A DNA stretch of 64,000 nucleotides from Paragorgia papillata (Eukaryota; Cnidaria; Anthozoa; Scleralcyonacea; Coralliidae): assembly GCA_035771165.1 (NCBI GenBank), contig JAWNZC010000470.1:310001-374000 (forward strand), given 5' to 3'. Under the pieces are notes generated by a model. It saw only the letters and a list, made by a program, of their open reading frames with translations, made no database searches and was not told the DNA's origin. Made by a program: the position numbers and the translations under genes. Shown here piece by piece: positions 44,640-57,305 of this stretch; within the stretch, counting starts at the first letter, position 1; every line of letters begins with the position of its first letter.

Positions 44640-47600
44640 GTATGTTGTACGATATGCTCGCTTATTCTTCTTGTTAATGTTTGTTTGATTTTCGACCATG
44701 CTCAATTTGCAGTATAATTATGAAATAGGAACGATTTCACCACCTAGCGTTAGACATGACATATAGGAAGCACAAGACAGAAAAATGCTGTTCTTCAGTT
44801 CTCGTTAGCTGCAGTACGTTCTTTCGTCAATACCCGTTTGTTTTCTTCTTCGAACTCAAACTAATTGTTGTCGTTCGAACATTATGCTTCGTCTGTATCA
44901 ATGGCTCGCTGTGAGCAAGCCGCGATTAGACGGCCGTTTCTAAATGCGTAGACTCTTTCTGATTTACTTTTAATCTTCCTCCGTTTGTTAGGTGAGGTTA
45001 AAGGAGCTTTAAAGTCAACGACTCTTGGTTCATTGTAAGTTTTTAACAAGATTTAGCTTGTGTTTAGACTGTTCATTAAGACTTTTAAGAAAGCTTGTTT
45101 GCTTGTTTAATGTAGCAAGTAATTGAACTTGACCGTCTATTTCAATCCCTTTCGACGTCCTAGTGCAAAATCGAAAATAATCTTTCTTACTCCTAAATTA
45201 AATCAAAGGGAATAGACGGTTTATGTTCTTGCTCAAATCTTACAAACAACGATAGGCTTGTGAGCCAAATTAGGTTTGATCAGGGAAATGGCTGGTCAAT
45301 GTCTCTTGTATTTTCAAGCTTGAAAGCTGATGTTGTGATCATATTTCATAAGGCCAGTTTGTATTTATAGCTGTTTTCTGCCAATGAATATTTGAGCCAT
45401 TAAACCATAGCTGTGATCCTGCAGACAGATCTGTATTATAAACGCATTATATCTTTAGGGGTTGCAATCCTAATTATTCGCCATTATTAAACTATCAGAA
45501 AGACGAGCCACTGTAATAGATATCTCTCGCAAGAATCCCTCGTTTATCCTTGCTTTGAAAAAAAATTATATTTTCTCAACTCTTTGATGAGAGATTAACA
45601 TATTTATTTTAGCGAACGATGCAGTTTGAAAAACATCTGCGACTGTACTCAGATTTACTTTGATATTTGATTTCGCTTGAAACGTTGCTTTTTGACATTG
45701 GCTTTTTTATTCCTTGCATGTTCTTCGTGTGTTTCTTTCAACAAGTCCATAATGGAACAAACAAATACAAAACCTATTTTGCTAGTGGATGAAGAGGGTT
45801 ATTAATAAATTGCCTTCATTTTCAAAGATGCATTCGGTGTGCCCGTTTGTTTTTTAAATGATTAGTGAGTAATTAATAAGCTTTCGTGCTTCGAACTTTT
45901 TTCTCTAGAGCCAATATTTCAATAAAACAAACACTTGGCCGTCGAGAAAGATATTTCACATGTACGTGTTGTTATTCTTTTAGAAGAAACACACTACGGC
46001 ATTAGCAGGTGTGCGGTAATTCAACAATCCCAAGTCCATGTTGTTCGCTAATGGCGATGTTTTCATCAATGTTGTTATCAGTTAGTGTTCTCTACCAGCC
46101 CTGTTTCCGTTTGAAACTTATAAGAACTGCGTAAAGTTCGAGGGCTTATATTAAAATATATCGTTAAAAATATGGGCGAAGAATAAAAGTTTTTCTTGTA
46201 GTTTGCAACAAACCACTCATCACTCTCACATTCATGTCATGCTAAAACAAAGCCGCATCTTTGACCATCTTGGTAAGGGGGTAATCATTCACGTTTTCTA
46301 TCACAGGAGGAAAATGCTAAGATGTAAATAGCTGTGATGCTTAATGGATAGTCAATGGATTGGAACGGTCTTTCTTTTGTGTATTGCCCTCATATCCCGT
46401 CGTCACTTTTAGCTTCTTTTGTCTGATTCAATTTATATTAAAAGCATTGCTTGGAGCTGTTGTCTGTATTTACTTTGCAAGGTTTTAACGTGCATACCAT
46501 TCTCTTGTTTCACACCGAGAAATCTCTGTTTGTTCACTGACTATTAATAGAAACGAAATGAATTTTTTCGCCGCAACATATCTCAGACTAAAAGGTGGGA
46601 GGGTCGTAAACAATTTGTGAACATGAGGCTCTGCTGTGAGAATAAATTAGAAAAGAGAACCAAGTTGAAAAGTATCTTTGGATATTTGGCAAGATTTTTG
46701 TTTTCTTCACATGAACAACTATTCATCGATTTAATAGTGATTGACAAGCTTCAGTCTACAATACTCGTTTGACGTTGGGTTTTGAATGCAGACAAATGTA
46801 AGAGGTTTATCAAGCTTTAATCCACAGGAAATCTTCGTGACAGCCCCACTGGACAGCCCTCGGAAACATTCCCTAAGATGGACTTCCGTCCCTAATGAAT
46901 CATCTGTCATAGAAAAGGCATAAACTCCAAGGGTTCTTCCTCCAAACATCAGTATTTTGTTCTCAAAATCTTGACATTTACTGCCAAAATAAGGTGTAGT
47001 TTGACACAATAATGACCATACTAATGCAGTACACTAGCTATAAACTTTTATAAATTTAAGAGTCATGAGTGCTGTATTGTACCTCCACACTGTTTTAAAT
47101 ATACAAGTGTGTGAAACTATCAGTTGCCTCGTGGTGGCCAACTTAACTCAGCAATTTTGCTCTCTTGGTTTGCTCTCTTGTCCTGCAGAGAACTATTAAA
47201 GTCAAGTGTACATAATATACTGTGTAAAATCCACTCACAAAACTAGCTGTATATTGAGTGAGAATTAACTTCAGCGTTGTCATATCTGCTGCTAAACAGT
47301 TGTTTTGGATCGGAGCTATTCAACTTTAAGTTATTTCATTTTCAATTTATAGAGAACATAAAAAGACAAAGCAACAGCTATGTACCACATGTAAAGGTAT
47401 TAAATAAAGATGATAATTTTTATGTGTGAAATAGTACAGTGGTAGGGTTGAGTAGTATGGTTGAAAGTGAATCAATTAGTTTAAAACAAAGTCATGCTGC
47501 ATGTACATAACAGGAAGACATTTTTTCAGTGCTAGCTCTATCAATATGGACTTAGGCCTTGTTTATATTGAGCTACTGTACAAGGCTAATCAGCCTTCTA

Positions 47601-50600
47601 GAAGGGACAAGGATCACTCAATTATTGTATAGCTTAGCTTTCTTCAGTTTATAGGCTATCCTTTGGATTTGATATAAAAAAATGTTGTATAAGAATTAAC
47701 CGTAAAGCTGGTAGACTTCTTTTAACCTATTGCTTCCTTAAGGCTTTCTGAGAATTTTCCCTTTGACAAGCAAAATCATCTGGTATTAGACAGAGTAAAA
47801 TAATAAAGGGGGTATGTTTGGCCAGCTCAGGTGAGGGTAGGGATGGGGAAATTCTCTGAGGTTCTTCAACACAGGGTTGGGACTAAAATAGGTCCTGTGA
47901 ATATTAAGCCATTTAAATGTCCAAAAATAGCATCACTATTATTATCAATGGAGAAACACATTTGCAACTTTAAAGCATGTATTCTATTGTCAAAAAAATC
48001 TGTTACCTTGCCTGTCAAAAACAATAAAAAGTGCTTTATAAACTGGTACACATAGTTTCTTTTTGCATTTTTTACTCATTAAAATTGTGATTTTCTTGCA
48101 AAATATTTTTCAACAAAATTAATGACAAATTTTTCTCCTATGGGGGGCTAAGTGTTCCAACAGGTGTGCTACCCCCTCTGGCACCACCGGTACCCCTGTA
48201 GGATGACTGAGTGTTCTCCCTTTGACATATAAAATCATCTGGTATTAGATAGAGTAACTAACAAACAAGCCATTTTGGCTGGCTCAGACAGGAATGAGCC
48301 AGATGCAAGTTGCAAGGCAAAAGATAACCCTGCTGCTAGCTAGGTAGGGCACTGCTTCCTTCCTGGTCATCCTAGTACTAACAGCACTAACCAATATAAA
48401 AACACTCAAAAAGACAAACCAGGGTTATAAAGAGGGAACACGTACCCTGCCAACATGTAAACAGGGCCTTGCAGTAGTATGTAATAATGTATGGTGCATT
48501 GTACAAGTACATGTTAACATGTACAAATATTGAGAAGGTTTATATGTGGGTTAAGGACTTGAGCATTTTATTGTTCATATTTTGTTTCTGTGACAACAAT
48601 TGTGTGGTATACTTCATTCAATATCAAGCTCTATGATTAATTAGTCTGTCAAAGATTTTTAAGCATCTTCTCCAGACTTGTAATATTATTAGGAAGTACC
48701 GGTATAGAAAATATATTTTTTCATATTTTTGTGGATATGTTTTACAGTACCGGTATGTATTTTTTTTTACATTTTTAAAAAATAGCTGTGTATATATCAA
48801 ATATTGTGTTTAATCCATGACACACCATTCATGCTTCTATTGTAAGTTAATAGAACTTGAAAGGAGATATTGTTATTAATTTTACTGTATACAGTACATG
48901 TATGCAGTATGGTATATTATTTACAGACATTTTTGTGTGGCAATCTCGATTGTTGAAACCAAATACATGTTTAACTGTATACACATGTAGCTTGTGTTTT
49001 CAAATCACATGTATGCCATATCTGCAGGTAATAATGTGAATTACACTGTAAATGCAACTAATACCAGATGATTTTACTCATCAAAAGGAGAACCCTCAAA
49101 CATTCTAGCCTTTCTAGGCAGCAATGCCTGAGCCAGCCAAAAAGGCTTCTTTATTGTTTGCTCTCACTGTCTAATGCCAGAGGATTTTGCTTGTCAAAGG
49201 GAAATAAGTGATTAACCCATTCCTGCTTTGGACCAGCCAAAAACAGCCTTATTATTGTTTTACTCTGTCTTAAATGCCAGAGAATTTAGTACTACTCAAA
49301 GGGAGAACTTTCAGACATCCTGGGAAGCAATGGGTTAACAGGTGATTAACCCATTCCTGCCTCATGAGCTGGCAAAAACGGCCCCTTTATTTGTCTATGA
49401 ATGAATCAATCGATCAATCAAAATTTATTAACCATATTAATAATTATTACAGCGAGATACAGATAAGTATTAGAGATTTTGTTTTATAAGTAGAATAGAA
49501 ATTTAAGTATAAATTAAGATTTCATTTTGTCTATCAAATTAACTGGAAGAACCCTCATCAAAGAACTCATTAAAGGAAGAATGCTCAGACATCCTAGGCA
49601 GCAATGGGTTGTGATCAAATAACATAATTTGTCCATTGTTATTAAATCAAGGACTTTTCTATTTTTTTATGGTGCTGGGAAAATAGTACCGGTACTTTGA
49701 TAAAAAAACAAACCCACTACTATCTTCAGGGTCAGTGGAGCATTTTTTAAAGTGTGTGGGTGGGGGGGGGGGGGGTAATGTCAACTTTGTTTGTAGGCCA
49801 ATGGGGGGTCTGGGCATGAAAGTTTTTAAAATTTGAGTCCCTTACTGTAATTCTTAAGGTGGCTCCATACAGTTTCTTGAAAAATGGAAAATACAAGTTT
49901 GAGAGTCCAAAACACGTGATTAAACAATTTGGAAAAAGACTAAAACTAAATGTTATGCATAGTTAAACAGTCCGACAATCAAAAACTGTTACGAAATAAA
50001 TAGCAACAGTTGTTGCTATGGCAACAATGACGTTTCAAAATGGCTGCCAGTTACCCTTCAAACTAGTTTAATTCGGGGAAAAACTTTGGTGACCCCATTT
50101 TTTTTTTCTTTAAAACTTTTCTTGAAGTACGAGTACTCAATAGGCCGATTTTAAGAAAATTCTGTAGAACGAAATATTTTAAAAATTAACAAACATGATT
50201 TTTCCGGAAAAAAAATTACTCGTTCTACAGAATTTTTTTTAAATCAGCCTACTGATTACTCATACATCAACAAAAGTTATAATGAAAAAAAATTTGGGGG
50301 TCACCAAAGTTTTTTTCGAATTAAATTAGTTTGAAGGGTAATTGTTAATTGGCAGCCATTTTGAAATGTCATTGTTGCCATAGCAACACCTGTTGCTATT
50401 TATTTTGTAACAGTTTTTGATTGTCAGACTGTTCAACTATACATAACATTTAGTTTTATTCTTTTTTTGAATTGTTTATGCACGTGTTTTGGGCTCTCAA
50501 ACTTGTATTTTCCATTTTTCAAGAAACTGTGTGGAGTCACCTAAAACATGTTTTTAATGGTACATTTTATCATTTTTAACAAAGATTTTGTCCAAATTTT

Positions 50601-50645
50601 GTTCAATATATCATGCAAAGGTTATGGCTCATGTGTAAATAACTC

Positions 50646-50685
<40 letters not shown>

Positions 50686-53600
50686 AAATATGAAATGTAA
50701 AAGCCATTCATGTAATATTTTTAGTGTTTTTTAATAAAACTATATGTGAAGGTTGCATAATTTAATTCATCTTAATGCCTATAGTTACTCACAATTTGAA
50801 GAACCAAACTGCAAGAAATGGAGGGAGAGTAACAATGAAATGTGCCTTCCAAGGCATCTCTGCTAAAAATATTACATGGTTAAAAGATGGTAAAAGAGTG
50901 AAGGAGGGCAAACGTATTACCAAAAGGTAAAATATATTTTATGGTAATTAAATACATGGATGTGTGGAAATATGAAATTTATTTCGAGTGTTGACCAGGA
51001 TATCTCACGAGTGAGCGAAGCGAACGAGTGACATATCCTGTTTAACACAAGAAATAAATTTCATATTTCCAAGCATCCATGTATTGTTCTGTTTATTATA
51101 TAAAAAATTGTCCTATTGCCTTGCAAAAATTGTATTAAACTATAATGCTGATTCAGTGATAATCATCACATGTGCGATTATCATAAATAAACGCACATGT
51201 GAGATTATCACTTTTATTAGTGGTGGAAAAATCAATAAATTACACTCTATTTTATATAATAAATATTAATAATTTTTTACTGTCGTGGCGACAAAACTGA
51301 AGTAAACTTGTTGGAAATTTCTGTTTTGAATTTGATTGGTTTTTGAACAACGAAAAAGAGAACATTAATCAAATTCAATGCAGAAAGTTGTTCAGCAAAC
51401 TACTGTATTTTCTGGGTAGACTCCTTGGTCTCTGGTCTTCATGATGACGTCGTCTTAAGAATTCAATAGATTACCTGACCACCCTATTACCCAAAAATTA
51501 AGAGATAACCTGTGGATTATCACCCAGAAAATACAGAGAAGTACTAAAACTGGTTATACCGAAGTATTTAAAAGTATTTAAAACTGGGATAGGGTCAGGA
51601 TTTTGAGGTCATGGTGGCACACGCCCCTACCCAAAAATTGACAGAGTACTCCCATTTTTGAATAAAGTCTAATTTAATTACCAGGGGGGGGGATTGAATT
51701 AACATTCTTTATGTGCATATGTATATATATATATATTACCCTTATCAGACCTCGTTTTAAAGTAAAAATTATTTGCTGTTTGTGAAGACATTTTGCAATA
51801 TTTATACAAAATGCTAAAGTTTTTCTACAGAGCTGTTCAAAGTCGGACTTTTATGGTTATGTTTTGGTTAATTAAAGGATTTCTGTTTTGAATTTAGTTC
51901 GTGGTCAAGCCCAAATGGTTCAAAGGTGCGAATTAGAGGACTTACTTCAAAAGACGCTGGTCAGTACAGCTGTGTTGGTCACACTGTGCAAGGACTGATA
52001 ATCACCAGAGGATATTTAAAAGTCATACGTCGTAAGGAAGATCTATTATGTATTAAATGAAATGCCATTGTTAGATTAAGAATAAAGCCTCAGGTTTTCA
52101 CTACGATGTGAGCGTCCCTGTTTACATGAAGTGGATTCACAGTTGAATTGGATCTGAAAAACAGCAGTTAAGTCGATTCAGCATGTTTACATCGAGAATC
52201 CGATCTGTTTGGAACACTAATTTTGGTTTTGAAACACTATTTTCTGTGCTTTCCTCAATGTCGACTTTGTTGTACAACATGCACCAATGTCACGCATGTT
52301 TATCAAGTCATTTTCAAGTGAAACCGTGTTTAGATGAATCAGGTTGGAACATTGGGTTGGAAACATTCAAGCCAATTCAAGCTTGAATCTCAAGTCAATC
52401 CAATCCACTGCGTGGATTGACTTCAGTCATCCATTTTGATCAGGTCAAACACTTTCAATCTTCTTCATCTAAACACAACAAGTAGAAACAACATGCGAGA
52501 TTTGACTTGAACACTCAATCCCCTTAATATAAACAGGGCCTTAGAGTAATAAGAGTGTATTGGCATAAGATATTAAAGACACAAAAAAGCTAGTGAGAAC
52601 TGAAGAAAAAGGTAGATTTAGTTGTTTATTTTAAACTTTAATAGCCACAGCCCTCAATTAATGGACCTCCAGTTGTCCAGTTTTTTGGTACGTTTCATGC
52701 GGGAAACTAACATGTTGTTAACTGTGATGTTTCTGAGTGAAGTCAAACATGGTGGACATGTAGTCCTAAAGTACAGTACTGGTACATAGTTCCAGGCAGT
52801 CTCCTACACACGGTCTTTTGACTGGATCAGACCAGTGAGCTGGACTGATATCTTTGTAACAATCTTTGTTCCCAGAGCCTGAAGTACGTATAGTTCCAGT
52901 CTTCTAGGCGGTCTGGTCATCCAGTCAAAAGATTGCGTACTCACTGGATCAGACTTGACCAGACCGCATAGAAGACTGGGACTATATGTACTTCAGGGCC
53001 AAAAGGATTGCGGGCTCTGGGAACAAGATTGCCACAAAACTATCACTCGAGTTATATATATCGAGCTCACTGGGTGAAACATGTAGGTTTACATTACACA
53101 TGTCCAAGTTCAAACTGGAACCGAAAATTTAAACAGGAACAAAGTTTCACAAATTTCTACAGCTACTGTACTACAGTAAACAAAGCGCTCTTCTAGTTTA
53201 CTAGTTTTTATTACATAAAATATTTTAATCTATTAATATAGTTTTTAATTGATTATTTCTTATCTTTAAGGTGCTGGATCTCGTCGTACTACAACAAAAC
53301 CTCGTGCAAGTACTTCTGGGTAAGTTTACAGTTGATGTTCTTGATCACGCCGCGATCTTGCAATATTGACAGCAACATTGCAATATTGACAGCAACATTG
53401 CAATGTTGACTAGCTAACGATACACGGTGACTCCTTGGCAAGTTGCTAAAAATTCACATTTTAAATATCGAACTTGACATAACATGAAGTTTACTTAGAG
53501 TTAGTAGTTCTGACTTTCAATAGAACTTCATATTATATGAAGTTCAATATTTAAACTGATGTAAATTTTTAGCAACTTGTTAAGTGCAATGTTGCTATCA

Positions 53601-56600
53601 ATATTGCAAGGTTGTGCGGGAAAGAACATCCGGTTTGACTGTTAATTGTTTACGCTCTGATTGGTCAATAACCATGCAGGATTAAAGTGGAAAATTTTCT
53701 GAAAAAGGCTTTGACGTCTTAAGTAGTATAAAGTCGCAAAATGTAGTGGACGTCTTATAACGTATACTACATAGCGTAAATCTTACAACATTTAGGTTAG
53801 CAGCACAACCTAAGTTTGAAGAAACTTAGCATAATATCTTGAAACTTAAAAGCGTGCGTAACGTCCTACCACATAGCGTAACATCTGAAAACGCAGTGTA
53901 ACATCTGAAAACGCAGTGTAACGTCTGAAAACGCAGTGTAACGTCTGAAAACGCAGTGTAACGTCTGAAAACGCAGTGTAACGTCTGAAAGCGCAGCGTA
54001 ACATCTGAAAACGCAGTGTAACGTCTGAAAACGCAGTGTAACGTCTGAAAACGCAGTGTAACGTCTGAAAACGCAGTGTAACGTCTGAAAACGCAGTGTA
54101 ACATCTGAAAACGCAGTGTAACGTCTGAAAACGCAGTGTAACATCTGAAAACGCAGTGTAACGTCTGAAAACGCAGTGTAACGTCTGAAAACGCAGTGTA
54201 ACGTCTGAAAACGCAGTGTAACGTCTGAAAACGCAGTGTAACGTCTTACTACATAGCGTAACGTAGCGTACAATGTGGCACTTCGTCTTACAGTGTGGTT
54301 AACATAACGTAACGTAGCTATAGCGTAACCTCTTTCAACTTACTTACTTTATACTTCAACTTTATTTAAAAACACGGTACTATTTCACCTAATTACATGC
54401 ATGGTGATCTTCCAAAAGGCCGTGTGTTCACACAAATAGTTACAAATATAAAAGTATGTACAAGTCTACTATATGCAATACAATAAATACAAAACAACAA
54501 AGGAATAAATACAAAACAACAAAGGAATAAATACAAAAGAACAACTATATACTATTATTTACACAATAACTTCTTAATCTACTTTTAAAAATTGAAAGTG
54601 ACGATGAACTCTTGATTTCATCGGATAAATTATTCCAAACCACTGAGCCTCTGTAACCAAACGTCCTTTTCAGATAATTTGTACTGGGTTTACATGTAGG
54701 TGGAACGAAATCATGTTCAGCCTGCCTAGTATTGTAGTCATGTTGTTGATTTGTTCTCTTAAATAATTTTCCTAATTGGCTTGGTACCTGATTATGACTC
54801 ACTTTATACATTAATATGGAGAGTTGTTGATCCCTCCTTGTTTCTAAATTAATTAGTTTTAATTTATTTAAGCATTCAACAGAAGGGATGTCATAAGTAT
54901 CTCTTGTAATGATAACATAGTACTCCGTCATTCGTCTTACAGTGTGGTGTAACGTCTTACCTACTACATAGCGTAATGTAGCTATAATTTGTCATTCGTC
55001 TTACATTGCACCAGAGCGTGTACATGTTGGATAACGTCTTAACTCTTTCTGCGAGACATCCGACTCTCAAGTATTATGTAGTTTATTCTGGCTAACGCTA
55101 TTTTTGGGACAAACTATAGCTGTAATAGTTAATTTTACATTTGCAAGTTGAGATGTTTGGAATCTAAAAGTGGAATACTAGATTTTAAGAAGGGATACCA
55201 GATTCAGAAACCTATTATCTATACTGCTGAAAGTTTTCCCTGGAATAATGAAGAATAAAGATCGTTTGAAATACACGTATTTTCATGTCTCTTATAATAG
55301 TTTTAATACAACTAAATGAATCTCCAACTTTTTCAACACACTTAGAAGCACTGTAATATATGTATTTCAACAATGGCAGTCAAGTGATCATTGCTTTAAT
55401 TCTTATACCTAAATTCTTATATTTTTTGGTGTTTTTTTTTTGTTTTTAGACCTACAGGAAAACCTAGGGTTGGAAAATGCGAACATTACAATGGCAAGCT
55501 TTGTTCTAAATATATTGGTACTGGTACCTTGATATTCGTTGATGTTCAGAAGAGGCCAAACAATCAGGAATTTATCGAAGAAAAATTAAGAGTTGGAAAT
55601 AATGCTGGCAGCCAAATGTTCAGTAATTCATGCAAGCCTTTCTCTTTGCCTTTATGGTGTCATTACCATTTTCCTGAATGCGTAGTTAATTCGAGACCAG
55701 AACCCAGGATGATATGCAAGAAGGAATGTGATGTAATTAAGAAGACACACTGTCAAGCTGAATATAGCGCTTCAAAGAAAGGAAAACCAAATAATGAGGA
55801 GGACCTCTTTCCTGATTGCGCTACATTGCCAAGGGATAATACAAAAGGAAAATGCATATCACTGACCAGACATGGACTGCATGTACAACCTAAGAAAGGT
55901 AAAAGTAATGGTGTTTTTTTCGTATAATTTGCTCCCAATAAAAATATGTAGGAGGAGAAGGAAGAGGAGAAAATATAATGTTATTACCACGTGACTAGCC
56001 TTCGACTCGGCCACGTTGATCTACATCCTTCGCAATTCAACCGCCGGCTACAAGAATAAGGATGATTAGCTCTCCCGGTTCCTTAATTCCTTTCTAATGC
56101 TGGGAGAATAATTGAGTATATTTAAATTACTATAGAATATTTGGCATTTCACTCGATTAAACGGGGGTTTTGGTAAAGGGAAGTTTTGAGTGTAAGAATA
56201 TACCCTGCAAGTCAGAGCCCCTTTCCAACCTACAGTACGTGGTCTTCGGGGGAAGGTGGGCCCTGCCAACAAACTCGATCTTCGCCCCATGCTCTAACGC
56301 GTTACTTGCTATTTTCTAGCCTGGTACCCGGTAATCACTAATTACAATCTCGCGTCATTCAGGGCTAAATCTGCGCATGCAAAAATAGAAAAGCAGAAGT
56401 CTTTAGTGGTTACCTGGCCCATATTCTTTGATGGTACCAGGCTAACTATTTTCCTGCTTGCGCGTGTTCATAAACTAGAACTTGTTTAACCAGTTCAAAA
56501 CCGGACTGACTCGCCCCAAACTTGTGCCCAAAATAGTATATTGGAAACCGTTCACGCATGCTCAAAAGGAGTATCGAGTTTGTTGGCACAGCCCACTTTC

Positions 56601-57241
56601 CCCCGAAGCCTGCGTAGGTCTGAAAGGGGCTCTGACTTGCAGGGTAATACACATAGCACACACGTAGAAATAAAACCGTAAGATTTTAAGCATGTACCAC
56701 CAAAACCAGTAGAGTGCTCATAATAACGACGCGTCAACAAGCCTAACGCAAAGGAATGTAATCACGTGAGTGAAAGAATGCAGTCTTTACGGCAAGTTTG
56801 TTTCATATGGTTCTTTATAGTTCTATATTATGGCAGCGTTCGACGTTACATCTAAAGCACGCAAACACTGCCGTGGGAAGTCCACGACATACTACATCGT
56901 ATATGTATATATATTGCTTATATATAATATATATATATATGTATGTTATATATATATTAATAATATATATGAAAAAATATCTCGACTGTGATTGGCTGAT
57001 TCCAGTGCAGTTAATCCCAAACAACAGTGCAGAATTGTGTTAGCACAGTGCAAAAATCTGTAATCACAGTGCAAAAATCTGTAATCACAGTGCAAAAATC
57101 TGTAATCACAGTGCAAAAATCTGTTATCACAGTGCAAAAATCTGTTATCACTAAGAACCAATCAAATTGATTGTACAGCGGATTTTTCCCGACACAGTGC
57201 ATGTTTTTTTCCAAATTGCACTCGAAACCATGCTATTACCT

Positions 57242-57305
<64 letters not shown>

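Larger units (their letters stand above)
45035..50784. other. Large first intron of gene B
   Basis: No exon with a clear domain. A 92-codon minus-strand ORF at 46731-47009 has no features I recognise. Fragments of the ATTTTACTC / CATCTGGTATTAGACAGAG repeat family appear at about 47720-47830, 48195-48265 and, several times, at 49055-49610. A large foldback element (49856-50542) and an AAAG microsatellite (50648-50687) precede the Ig exon. The remainder is AT-rich without visible structure. Confidence 0.5.

Noticed and set aside
46731..47009. 92-codon minus-strand ORF in gene B's first intron
   Set aside because: No recognisable motif or splice context; cannot be told from chance.
53826..54273. 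Minus-strand ORFs with a 20-residue cycle
   Set aside because: Frame-cycling translation of the 20-bp minisatellite.
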